64,000 nt of DNA from Desulfotignum sp. (GTDB lineage Bacteria > Desulfobacterota > Desulfobacteria > Desulfobacterales > Desulfobacteraceae): NCBI GenBank assembly GCA_011390635.1, contig JAABSA010000001.1, forward strand, positions 1 through 64,000, written 5' to 3'. A program made the position numbers and the translations under genes. Below the pieces are notes generated by a model. That model searched no databases and was not told where the DNA came from. It saw only the letters and a list, made by a program, of their open reading frames with translations. Positions 1 to 7,459 of this stretch are shown piece after piece (position 1 is the first letter of the stretch; every line of letters starts with the position of its first letter).

Positions 1-546
1 TATTCTCCCGGTTTGTTCGGGAGGAATATATGATAAGGTTCCTTCAACAATATTGGAATTTTTATAACTGCTTTTTTCTTTTATAACGGCACATGCTATT
101 CCGAAGTCGATAATTTTTACCTTTCCGGTATCTGGATTCATAACAATATTGGAAGGATTGATATCCTTGTGGATAATGCCGACACAATGGATTTCATCGA
201 GGCCTTCGATGACTTGAACGGCAATATCCAGAACCTGTTCAAGGGAAAAGCGTGTTTGATTCAAAAGCAGATCAAGGGAGGTAGCCCCGAAATCTTCCAC
301 AAGCATTACAAAAGTATCATTGAAGCACTCAAGTCCATATGTCTTAATAATTTTCAAAGAGGGTTGAAAAGACTGAGTGACGGCATATTCATTATGATAG
401 CGACCAATTTCTTCCTTATCCGGCAGTTCAGGCTTCAGAACCTTTAATATAATCGATTCTCCATTTCTTTGGCTGGCACGGAAAACACTTGTGCTGTGGC
501 TTTCGTAAAGCTTCTGATGAATCTGATATTCAAGAATTCTCTCCAC
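1..546 (-). CDS. Ser/Thr protein kinase domain protein (5' part; runs off left edge)
   Basis: This is the N-terminal 182 residues of a eukaryotic-like protein kinase; the rest lies beyond base 1. Translation of the minus strand from a GTG at 546 shows an ATP-lysine strand (IILKVLKPELP, near residue 36), a catalytic loop IIHKDINPSNIV and the metal-binding IDFGIA motif, then an activation-segment-like EGTLSYIPPEQTGR. The catalytic loop has HKD rather than the usual HRD. The IHKDINPSNIV type of loop is typical of the very large trifunctional proteins that join a kinase domain to an AAA-type ATPase, GAF/PAS sensors and a histidine kinase, so the complete protein may be one of these (inference). 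The GTG start is supported by AAGGA nine bases upstream and by an in-frame stop just before it. The partner genes are not visible. Confidence 0.8.
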   Translation of the reverse strand, partial: MERILEYQIHQKLYESHSTSVFRASQRNGESIILKVLKPELPDKEEIGRYHNEYAVTQSFQPSLKIIKTYGLECFNDTFVMLVEDFGATSLDLLLNQTRFSLEQVLDIAVQVIEGLDEIHCVGIIHKDINPSNIVMNPDTGKVKIIDFGIACAVIKEKSSYKNSNIVEGTLSYIPPEQTGRI

Positions 547-1425
547 TGCCGAAAATCCTTTTTCAAAAAATTAACAAGAGAATTTTTCCAGATGCAAACA
601 GAAGTGATTAGTAGATTCAGAGGTGTATAGCAGGTTTAATAATTTACAATATTATAAAAAAAGGAAATGTCAATAAGTTTATGGTTTTTTTGTTACGAAG
701 TCAGATAGAAGCCTCAAAACTCAACATAATTGACCCAACCATAAACTATCCTCCGAAATTCAAAACAATCCATCCAGCCTGACGTGAGTGTAACAATGTA
801 GTACCTGTGTCCAAGCATAATAGATATTGAGGGGTCCATTGTCCAGTCAGGTTGTTGCTCAAAGAACAGCTTTTTCAGGCCAGCGTGTGGACAACTTCGA
901 TGCGGTCATACGGCAGACCGCAAAATCTACAATATGGTTTGATTTGAAGGTTAAAAACAAGATGCCGGGTCCGCATTATTATTGTCGTACACCAGGCCGG
1001 CAGCGTTGTGGAAGGTGTATCATCCATCTTTTTTGAATGGCAGGAAATTTGGCGGTATCGGCGCCGGTTTTCTGCTTTCCGGTGTTGCTTTTTCCCTTTA
1101 TCCGTCTGTTTTTTAATATGGGTGTGAATGCCATGTTTTGGGTAAACAACAATACTGTAGATTTTCCCGATCCATAAAACCCGCTGACCCAGACTGCCGG
1201 TTGCCGGGCCTGGTTGATTTTTTACGGTTGAACCTGAATCCGAATTTTGTTGAGTGTGTGTTTTTTTTCCAGCGTGACCACCAAGCTATTATCTGTTCCA
1301 TTATAGAAATTATGACTGATCAACGCAAAACTACATGGGAGGGAAGAATAGATTAATGATTGGGGTTCATTTCCTTGTCATATTCAGCAATGGCACCCGA
1401 TACCTGCCGAACAAGCTTCCGGGTG
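547..1425. other. Decayed/non-coding stretch between kinase gene and NlpC gene
   Basis: About 880 bases with no credible intact gene. Short open frames exist on both strands, but none has a ribosome binding site and a recognisable product together. The first about 130 bases upstream of the kinase start are A+T-rich and probably hold its promoter. Between about 979 and 1221 the minus strand encodes a Walker A motif in a frame closed by stops (see the pseudogene entry). The remainder shows frames broken by stops in all directions, as expected for an eroded gene. Confidence 0.5.
979..1221 (-). pseudogene. Gene remnant with WVSGFYGSGKST Walker A (BrxC/PglY-like?)
   Basis: On the minus strand an open stretch of about 80 codons, bounded by stops and lacking a start codon, reads PAVWVSGFYGSGKST at 1156-1200, followed by ILKNRRIKGKS. 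The W-[IV]-SG-F-[FY]-GSGKS form of Walker A is characteristic of the large P-loop proteins of BREX/Pgl phage-defence systems (BrxC/PglY) and close relatives, and the downstream residues resemble the LLENREVNGK-like segment of that family. Both comparisons are from memory. No other defence gene is recognisable nearby, so if the assignment is right this is a relic. It could equally be a remnant of another P-loop ATPase. Confidence 0.35.
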
Positions 1426-1950
1426 TTATAGATAGGATCTGGCACCAGTGTAATTTTTTTTGAAATAGGGATTGTCCAGATGGGAATGCGTTACCTGCCG
1501 TCCCCGGCCCGGGGCATGGATAAACCAGCTGCTGCCGGTATAAATGCCCACATGGAAGCCGTTTTTTTTCTCGGGAATGGCAAAAAATACCAGATCTCCG
1601 GGTACCAGCTGGTGCCGGGGAATTTTTCGTCCCTGGCTGAACTGGGCACTGGCTGTTCTGGGAACCTGAATCCCTGCATTCTGGTGGGTATAGAGTACCA
1701 GGCCGCTGCAGTCAAATCCCCGGCCAGGGGTATGACCACCCCAGCGATATGGGGTGCCGATACTTTCAACAGCCGTTTGTACGATGATTTTACGGGTATC
1801 TGTCAGAAAAGATAGATCAGTGGCCGGTAATCGGGACTGTGTTTTGTCCGGTGGCAAATGTCCCCGGGATACGGAGGCTTTGTGGTCTGCGCAGGCCAGG
1901 CAGGTCAATGCAAGGCCCAGTAATATATAATGCCGACCATGGGGTTTCAT
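1426..1950 (-). CDS. NlpC/P60 family cell-wall peptidase lipoprotein
   Basis: A 174-residue protein predicted to cleave peptidoglycan stem peptides (D-Glu/diaminopimelate bond) from a lipid anchor. The N-terminus has a hydrophobic stretch ending in LTCLAC with Cys20 as probable lipidation site. The NlpC/P60 domain follows: GTPYRWGG at 65-72, the catalytic cysteine in GFDCSGL (Cys81), then HVGIY (His133) and the third polar residue position at His145 (FIHAPG). The length is that of a minimal single-domain family member. The start lies three bases after the stop of the upstream flagellar-like gene, so the two are probably translated together. A bound role in septation or flagellar insertion is possible but not shown. 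Confidence 0.88.
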   Translation of the reverse strand: MKPHGRHYILLGLALTCLACADHKASVSRGHLPPDKTQSRLPATDLSFLTDTRKIIVQTAVESIGTPYRWGGHTPGRGFDCSGLVLYTHQNAGIQVPRTASAQFSQGRKIPRHQLVPGDLVFFAIPEKKNGFHVGIYTGSSWFIHAPGRGRQVTHSHLDNPYFKKNYTGARSYL

Positions 1951-1953
1951 TGC

Positions 1954-2307
1954 TTATCCCATCAGATCAATGATCGTGCCCATTATGTCATCGGAGGCCT
2001 GGATGGTTTTGGCATTGGCATCAAAGCCATGCAGGGCCGTCATCTGCTGGACCATTTCCCGGGCGATGTCTGTATTGGATAATTCCTTGAGGGACCCGTC
2101 GTTTTTAAGGGGATCTTCCACCAGTGGGCCAGGCCTAAGATCTTTGGAAATAACAGTGGCTACACCCCGGGGTCTGGCCCCAATATTGTGTGCCCGGCTT
2201 GAGTTAAAATCATCAGACAACGCATTGGCAACATTATTGGCACTGACGGCTATCTGATTGGAAAATGCCTGTAGTGCCGATGCATTATTTTGAACGGCTG
2301 AAATCAT
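1954..2307 (-). CDS. Short flagellar basal-body rod-like protein (FlgC/FlgG-type ends)
   Basis: A 117-residue protein that keeps only the two ends of a flagellar rod/hook-type protein. The N-terminus (SALQAFSNQIAVSANNVANA) matches the rod-protein N-terminal helix with the conserved ANN(V/I)AN motif. The C-terminus (LKELSNTDIAREMVQQM, then FDANAKTIQASDDIMGTIIDL) matches the flagellar rod C-terminal domain. The middle is only about 45 residues with no room for a D1/D2 domain; FlgC is usually somewhat longer and FlgG about twice this length. GGAGG precedes the ATG. No flagellar operon surrounds it; the partner is the NlpC lipoprotein three bases downstream. It may be an orphan FlgC-like protein or a small protein of unknown function using the same coiled-coil fold. 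Confidence 0.7.
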   Translation of the reverse strand: MISAVQNNASALQAFSNQIAVSANNVANALSDDFNSSRAHNIGARPRGVATVISKDLRPGPLVEDPLKNDGSLKELSNTDIAREMVQQMTALHGFDANAKTIQASDDIMGTIIDLMG

Positions 2308-2736
2308 GTTTGTCTGCCTCCATCATTATTTTTATTGCGTATTGCCCAAAAACCATGCAAAAACCATGCAGGATTTTTTTGTATTACCACAAAATCTTGT
2401 AGGTCAGTGCTATGGTTTGTTTTTCAAGGGGGCCTGTTCCGGCAAATTATCCAATATTCAGTCCTGATTTGACAATAATTGTCAGGATTTGTCACTATAT
2501 ATTTGCCATACGCCGGGGTGCTTGGTCAAGCGACCTTACAATTTCAATTGATTTGTCGCAATCGGTCTGATATTTTTTATATGGTACTATCGTCCGGGAT
2601 ATTACATAAAATAATGATGCGTGCAGGAAAAAACGGTTTCCGGCCGGCAGTTCAGTTGCCATTTCACTGTGCAATGGGTTTGTCCGAGGGTTTGTCCAAA
2701 ATTTTGAATCATACAACCAAAAAAAGGAGAGTATCC
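2308..2736. other. Divergent intergenic region with a perfect palindrome
   Basis: These 429 bases separate the minus-strand rod-like gene from the plus-strand isochorismatase gene. They hold a perfect 7-1-7 palindrome, TGACAATAATTGTCA, at 2470-2484, extended by partly matching CCTGA/TCAGG flanks. This is operator-like and sits where either or both divergent genes could be controlled. An in-frame extension of the hydrolase gene runs back through this region, but it lacks family resemblance and is not counted as coding. Confidence 0.45.
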
Positions 2737-3276
2737 ATGTTTTCCACTGACAATACCGTCATGCTTCTGGTGGATGTCCAGGGTCAGCTGGCCCAGTTGA
2801 TGTATGAGAAAGAAAAACTGTTTGGGTCTCTGGCGATACTTATCAAGGGAATGAAAGTGCTGGGAGTGCCGATTCTCTGGATGGAGCAGATACCTGCCAA
2901 GCTTGGGCCCACAGTGGCGGATATCCAGCAGTTGATGGCAGGGGAATCTCCCATTGAAAAGGATGTCTTTTCCTGTTGTCAGGATCCGGTATTCATGGAA
3001 AGATTTGATGCCCTGTCCAGAAACCAGATATTGATAACCGGTATTGAGACCCATATCTGTGTGTTTCAGACAGCCTATGAATTGCGCAACAAAGGGTATG
3101 AAGTCCAGGTTGTATCAGATTGTGTGTCATCCAGAACCAAAGAAAACAAAGAAGTCGGACTTCAGAGAATTGTGCAGTCAGGGGCTCAGATCACCTCAGT
3201 GGAAATGATATTGTTTGAGCTGATGCGAAGGGCCAGAGGGGATCATTTCAGGCAGATCGTGAAATTGATCAAATAA
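2737..3276 (+). CDS. Isochorismatase family cysteine hydrolase
   Basis: A 179-residue hydrolase of the isochorismatase/nicotinamidase superfamily (YcaC-like size). The catalytic triad is visible: Asp13 in LLVDVQG, Lys75 in SPIEKDVFS and Cys108 in ETHICVF, preceded by the usual strand ILITGIETH. A C-terminal sequence VSDCVSSRTKENKEVGLQRI is typical of the family. The chosen ATG is preceded by AAAAAGGAG; the frame is open for another 86 codons upstream, but those codons do not resemble the family. The substrate cannot be told from the sequence; members act on nicotinamide, isochorismate, ureido compounds and others. It ends 22 bases from the convergent SprA-related gene. The divergent upstream region carries a palindrome that may control it. 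Confidence 0.9.
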   Translation: MFSTDNTVMLLVDVQGQLAQLMYEKEKLFGSLAILIKGMKVLGVPILWMEQIPAKLGPTVADIQQLMAGESPIEKDVFSCCQDPVFMERFDALSRNQILITGIETHICVFQTAYELRNKGYEVQVVSDCVSSRTKENKEVGLQRIVQSGAQITSVEMILFELMRRARGDHFRQIVKLIK

Positions 3277-3298
3277 GCGCGGTGGTTTCCCCAAAAGG

Positions 3299-3967
3299 TT
3301 ATATTGTCAGATCAATAGCCCGGGTGTCTTTCCCAGGCAAGGTGTTGACCTTTGTATATTGGTCGGAACCGGTTCTGATATTGCCGAATGCCTGGGATTC
3401 ATTGGCAGCAGTACGTTCTCGGGCCTGGAGAATCATCAGTTCAGATGCTGCTTTTGCAGCCAAAGCAGCGGCCCGGGATGCCACTTTGATATCCTGGGGA
3501 GAAGGACTGGCCGGAGCAAGGGCCGCTCTTCTGACCTGCTGCATTTTCCGAATGGTGGCCTGGGGATCTCCGGGCACCGGTGCGGCATCAATGCTGACCT
3601 CTCCGGCAACAGCATAGTTTTGGCCATCCGGCCCCCTTTTATATGTAAAACTGGCACCAGACGTGACTATGCCTGCACCAGCGGCCACATGGGCCATTTC
3701 ATGCTGCCTGACCTGGGTGTCGGCATTTTTGAGTTCAGCCAGCAGCATACGTTCAGCCGTGGTGAGTGCCCCTGGGGATGATGCAGGATCTGTCTGGGCA
3801 TGGGGAGTTGATTCCTGGGTGTCAACATCTTGTCTCGTGCCCCGGGATGGTTGATCTACCGGTCTGTTATCAGTATCCCGCGGGGACAATGGCACATTTT
3901 TTGGTGCCCCGAAAACAGGATTGCCGGGAGCAGAATATATATTGCCGGAAATCTGGTTTATGGCCAT
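3299..3967 (-). CDS. SprA-related putative metalloprotease (HExxH)
   Basis: A 222-residue protein with a disordered Pro/Ser/Thr-rich N-terminal third and a conserved core: LAELKNADTQVRQHEMAHVAAG, where His89-Glu90-x-x-His93 forms an HExxH zinc-protease motif, followed by TSGASFTYKRGPDGQNYAVAGEVSIDAAPVPGDPQATI and an Ala-rich helix. This pattern is the SprA-related/CJM1_0395 putative metalloprotease family found in many proteobacteria. No signal peptide or membrane segment is seen, and function is not established for the family. It is oriented away from the his-dnaG block and converges on the isochorismatase gene; its upstream region is shared with the hisB promoter, so the two are divergently transcribed. 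Confidence 0.82.
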   Translation of the reverse strand: MAINQISGNIYSAPGNPVFGAPKNVPLSPRDTDNRPVDQPSRGTRQDVDTQESTPHAQTDPASSPGALTTAERMLLAELKNADTQVRQHEMAHVAAGAGIVTSGASFTYKRGPDGQNYAVAGEVSIDAAPVPGDPQATIRKMQQVRRAALAPASPSPQDIKVASRAAALAAKAASELMILQARERTAANESQAFGNIRTGSDQYTKVNTLPGKDTRAIDLTI

Positions 3968-4074
3968 GATCTTTCATCCCAGGATCGTAAAATATTTGTG
4001 AACCTTTGGGCAGTATAATGCGAATCTGTATTATTTGCAAGACTGCAGTTGTTTTTCACGTTCCCACAAATTAA

Positions 4075-4103
4075 TTGACAATAAAAGTATATTTGCGTAT
4101 TAT
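4075..4103 (+). promoter_or_regulatory. Predicted sigma-70 promoter for hisB-hisA
   Basis: TTGACA at 4075-4080 and TATTAT at 4098-4103 are separated by exactly 17 bases, a near-consensus sigma-70 promoter. It lies about 90 bases upstream of the hisB start and directs transcription of hisB and probably hisA. Confidence 0.75.
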
Positions 4104-4191
4104 TACAAGATTCGTTACGGCAATGTTTTGTTCTATGGCGATGGCTGGCTGCTGATAAAAACAGGTTTCATTTATTTTCAAGGGTTGTCTC

Positions 4192-4779
4192 ATGGCGCGG
4201 GATGCACGGCTTTCAAGAAAAACAAAAGAAACACAGATTGAGATTCAAATAGATCTGGATGGAACAGGCAAGGCGGACATCACCACGGGCATTGCCTTTT
4301 TTGATCATATGCTCACCGCTTTCTGTATTCATGGTTTTTTTGATCTTAAAATTATAGCCATGGGTGACCTGGATGTTGACTTGCATCACACAGTGGAAGA
4401 CACAGGTCTTGTCTTGGGGCAGGTTTTTTTTGCTGCCCTGGGTGACAAACAGGGGATTCAGCGGTTTGGCAACAATTGCGTGCCAATGGATGAAGCCCTT
4501 TCCAGCGTTACTGTCGACTTGTCCAACAGGCCCTATCTTGTGTATAATTTTCCGGAAAACCTCACATCAGGTACTGCGTTTGACGCATTTCTTGCCAGGG
4601 AATTTTTCCAGGCATTCTGCACTGAAGGCAGATTCAACCTTCATATCAATACCCATTACGGCAGCAATGAGCACCATGTGCTGGAATCAATATTCAAGGC
4701 CATGGGAAGATCTTTGCACCAGGCAACCCGGATTGACGATAAGATTGCAGGCACACTTTCCAGCAAAGGCACCCTGTGA
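4192..4779 (+). CDS. hisB: Imidazoleglycerol-phosphate dehydratase
   Basis: Catalyses the sixth step of histidine biosynthesis, dehydrating imidazole glycerol phosphate to imidazole acetol phosphate with two Mn ions. At 195 residues it is the monofunctional enzyme, without the phosphatase domain found in enterics. The two duplicated metal motifs are present: DLHHTVEDTG (His65, His66, Glu69) and NEHHVLESIFKA near the C-terminus; FFDHML precedes the first. hisA follows after 57 bases, but no other his gene is within the window, so the pathway is scattered in this genome. The ATG is placed where family homology begins (ARLSRKTKET). A strong promoter lies about 90 bases upstream. Confidence 0.97.
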   Translation: MARDARLSRKTKETQIEIQIDLDGTGKADITTGIAFFDHMLTAFCIHGFFDLKIIAMGDLDVDLHHTVEDTGLVLGQVFFAALGDKQGIQRFGNNCVPMDEALSSVTVDLSNRPYLVYNFPENLTSGTAFDAFLAREFFQAFCTEGRFNLHINTHYGSNEHHVLESIFKAMGRSLHQATRIDDKIAGTLSSKGTL

Positions 4780-4836
4780 TCACCTCCTGATTTACCAGCG
4801 GGTGACAACACCCGGCATAAAGAAGATATAAGATTT

Positions 4837-5565
4837 ATGATTATCATACCTGCAGTTGATATTAAACAGGGTAAGTGTGTCCGGCTGCTCCAGGGGCGCA
4901 TGGAAGATGCTACCCATTATTCGGATGATCCTGGAACAATGGCACTTAAATGGGAAAAACAGGGTGCCCGATTGATCCATGTGGTGGATCTGGACGGGGC
5001 ATTTGCCAAATCCGCTAAAAATTTTGATACCATTTTACACATTCTGGACCAGGTGTCCGTACCCATCCAGGTTGGTGGCGGAATCCGGGATATTTCCACC
5101 ATTGAGAAATATATTGCCGCGGGTGTGTCACGGGTTATCATCGGCAGTGAAGCCGTGTATCGACCGGAGTTTGTAAAGCAGGCCTGTAAATTGTTTGAAG
5201 GCAAAATTGTAGTGGGTATTGATGCCAGAAACGGGATGGTTGCAGTCGAAGGCTGGAGCCGCACATCCGATACCCGTGCCGTTGACCTGGCAAAACAGTT
5301 TGAAGCCTCGGGCGTGGCTGCCATCAATTTTACCGATATCCACAGGGACGGGATGCAGACCGGTCCGAATATCGAAGAAACCGCAGCCCTTGCACAGGCG
5401 GTTTCCATACCCATTATCGCTTCCGGAGGGGTCGCCACCATTGCAGATATAAAAAATCTGTGTAAGATCGCAGCATTCGGGGTGACCGGCGTTATTACAG
5501 GGAAAGCACTCTATGAAGGCAGCCTTGATTTAAAAGAAGCCATACGGATTTCAGCAGCAGCATAA
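4837..5565 (+). CDS. hisA: Phosphoribosylformimino-5-aminoimidazole carboxamide ribotide isomerase
   Basis: A 242-residue (beta/alpha)8-barrel enzyme that performs the Amadori rearrangement of ProFAR to PRFAR in histidine biosynthesis. Visible hallmarks are the first catalytic Asp in IIPAVDIKQGKCVRL (Asp8), the phosphate-binding loop VGGGIRD, the second catalytic Asp in VVGIDARNG (near residue 129), the TDIHRDGM loop, and the second phosphate loop IIASGGV. These distinguish it from HisF and TrpF. It is 57 bases downstream of hisB and presumably cotranscribed. The dnaG promoter begins just after its stop. Confidence 0.97.
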   Translation: MIIIPAVDIKQGKCVRLLQGRMEDATHYSDDPGTMALKWEKQGARLIHVVDLDGAFAKSAKNFDTILHILDQVSVPIQVGGGIRDISTIEKYIAAGVSRVIIGSEAVYRPEFVKQACKLFEGKIVVGIDARNGMVAVEGWSRTSDTRAVDLAKQFEASGVAAINFTDIHRDGMQTGPNIEETAALAQAVSIPIIASGGVATIADIKNLCKIAAFGVTGVITGKALYEGSLDLKEAIRISAAA

Positions 5566-5581
5566 TCATTCATCAGGGTGA

Positions 5582-5609
5582 TTGACAAGTTATTTTATGT
5601 ACTTAATTT
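5582..5609 (+). promoter_or_regulatory. Candidate sigma-70 promoter for dnaG-rpoD
   Basis: TTGACA at 5582-5587 with a plausible TAATTT at 5604-5609 (16-base spacing), between the hisA stop and the dnaG start. A TACTAT further downstream (5614-5619) is too far from this -35 element to pair with it. This would start the primase/sigma operon. Confidence 0.5.
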
Positions 5610-5659
5610 TAGGTACTATGGCATAACCGTTTGAAATTTTGGAGTCATGACCTGAAGCG

Positions 5660-7435
5660 ATGTTTATTCCTGAGGATAAAATTTCAGAAATCCTAAACAC
5701 ATCAGACATTGTTGATATCGTATCAGAATCTGTTATTCTCAAAAAATCAGGCCAGAATTTTTTTGGTCTGTGTCCTTTTCATTCAGAGAAAACCCCGTCG
5801 TTTTCAGTGAATCCGGCCAAACAGATTTTTTATTGCTTTGGATGCAGTGCCGGTGGGAGCGCTATCTCCTATGTGATGAAATATCACGGGCTTTCTTTTG
5901 TAGAAGCGGTTAAAATGCTGGCCCGCAAATACAATATTGTTATTGAAACCCCGCAGCTCGATCCGGCCAGGCGCAAAGAAATTGCCTTGAAAGAAGCATT
6001 ATTCGGCCTTAATAAAAAAATCATGGCATATTATAGCAGTATTCTTGCACAAAACACAAAAGCCGACGGTGCCAGACAATACCTGGAAAAAAGGGGAATT
6101 ACCCAAAAAACCATTGATGCGTTTCATCTTGGATATGCCATGGACCAGTGGGATGGGGTGGTCACTTTTTTTAAAAATGAAAAAATCAGCCGCCAGGCAG
6201 CGCTGCAGTCTGGATTGATTCTGCCCAGAAAACAAAACAATGGATTTTATGACCGGTTCAGAAATCGGATCATGTTTCCTATTTTTGATATTAATATGCA
6301 GGTGGCAGGGTTTGGGGGTCGGGTTATGGATGACCAGATGCCCAAATATCTGAATTCACCTGAAACCCCTGTTTACAGCAAAAGCAGGATTTTATACGGA
6401 CTTCATGCGGCAAAACCGTATTGCAGAAAAAATGGGACCGTATACATTGTGGAAGGATATTTTGATTTTTTAACCCTTTTCCAAAATGGCATTAAAAACA
6501 CGGTGGCAAGCCTGGGAACAGCATTGACATCCGAACATGTCAGAATACTCAAAGGCTATGCCCCCACCATGGTGCTGGTATTTGATTCAGATGCAGCCGG
6601 GATCAATGCAGCAAAACGCAGCATCACCATTTTTATGAAAGAAGGTGTGGACACCCGCATACTGGTTCTGCCCCGGGGAGATGATCCTGATACCTATGTG
6701 ATGAATCATGGCCCTGAAGCCTTCCTGGACCTGGCGGGTCAGGCAAAATCAGTGATGCAGTTTTTGCTCAGGACGGCCATGGATACCCATGGATTGTCTG
6801 TAGAAGGACGAATACGGATTTTAGATGAGATGAAACATCACCTGGCTGATATCCAGGACAGTGCTTTGCGGTCTGTGCACGTAAGAGAACTTGCAGAAAC
6901 ACTGAATATCGACGAGAGGGCGGTGCTTGAAAAAATTAAAGAACAGGTGGTTCAGAGAAAGCAGGGCCAGCCTTTTGTGCCTGACAGCCGTGGCCAGGAG
7001 CAGTCCTTTGCATCCGATCCCAGGGAAAAACAGCTTCTGGCCCTGATGCTGCATTGTCCTGATATCATACCTGAAGTGACCGCTTCCGGGGTACTGGACT
7101 GTTTTTATTCACAGCGGCTGTGTCGTATTGCAAAAATTATTGTCAATGCTGATCCGGTTGAAAAGTCTTTTGTCACCCATGTCATGGCAAAAATGGAACA
7201 GGAAAGGGACAAACAGTTGATTGCATCCCTTGCCATGGCTGACGGGTTCGGGGAAGAAACAGATCTGGGCAATACTGCGATGTCCATCATCAACAGGATT
7301 ATCCGGATTAAAAAGAAAAAAGAAAATATCTTAACAGCAAAGATCATGCGTGCAGAAAAGGTCTGTGATGCTGATGTAATGGAACTGTTGAAATTGAAGC
7401 AGCAAGAGATTCGGCAAATACATGATGGGCAATAA
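5660..7435 (+). CDS. dnaG: DNA primase
   Basis: Synthesises RNA primers for replication together with the DnaB helicase. The 591-residue protein shows the N-terminal zinc ribbon (CPFHSEKTPSFSV then YCFGCSAGG), the RNAP-like core (GFGGRVMDD, PKYLNSPETPVYSKSR), and the Toprim domain with YIVEGYFD, the metal-binding VFDSDAAG motif and GDDPDT. The C-terminal helicase-interacting region is present (about residues 440-590) but diverges, as is usual. It precedes rpoD by 24 bases, the classical macromolecular synthesis operon order, but without rpsU in front. Length and motifs are normal. Confidence 0.97.
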   Translation: MFIPEDKISEILNTSDIVDIVSESVILKKSGQNFFGLCPFHSEKTPSFSVNPAKQIFYCFGCSAGGSAISYVMKYHGLSFVEAVKMLARKYNIVIETPQLDPARRKEIALKEALFGLNKKIMAYYSSILAQNTKADGARQYLEKRGITQKTIDAFHLGYAMDQWDGVVTFFKNEKISRQAALQSGLILPRKQNNGFYDRFRNRIMFPIFDINMQVAGFGGRVMDDQMPKYLNSPETPVYSKSRILYGLHAAKPYCRKNGTVYIVEGYFDFLTLFQNGIKNTVASLGTALTSEHVRILKGYAPTMVLVFDSDAAGINAAKRSITIFMKEGVDTRILVLPRGDDPDTYVMNHGPEAFLDLAGQAKSVMQFLLRTAMDTHGLSVEGRIRILDEMKHHLADIQDSALRSVHVRELAETLNIDERAVLEKIKEQVVQRKQGQPFVPDSRGQEQSFASDPREKQLLALMLHCPDIIPEVTASGVLDCFYSQRLCRIAKIIVNADPVEKSFVTHVMAKMEQERDKQLIASLAMADGFGEETDLGNTAMSIINRIIRIKKKKENILTAKIMRAEKVCDADVMELLKLKQQEIRQIHDGQ

Positions 7436-7459
7436 CGTTTAGCCTTTGGGAGACATTTC

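Noticed and set aside
1113-1356. Small frames on both strands in the decayed stretch
   Set aside because: None has a ribosome binding site with a recognisable product; they are explained by the eroded gene.
2479-2736. 86-codon upstream extension of the isochorismatase-family gene
   Set aside because: It lacks family similarity and contains the palindrome; the ATG at 2737 has AAAAAGGAG and starts exactly where homology begins.
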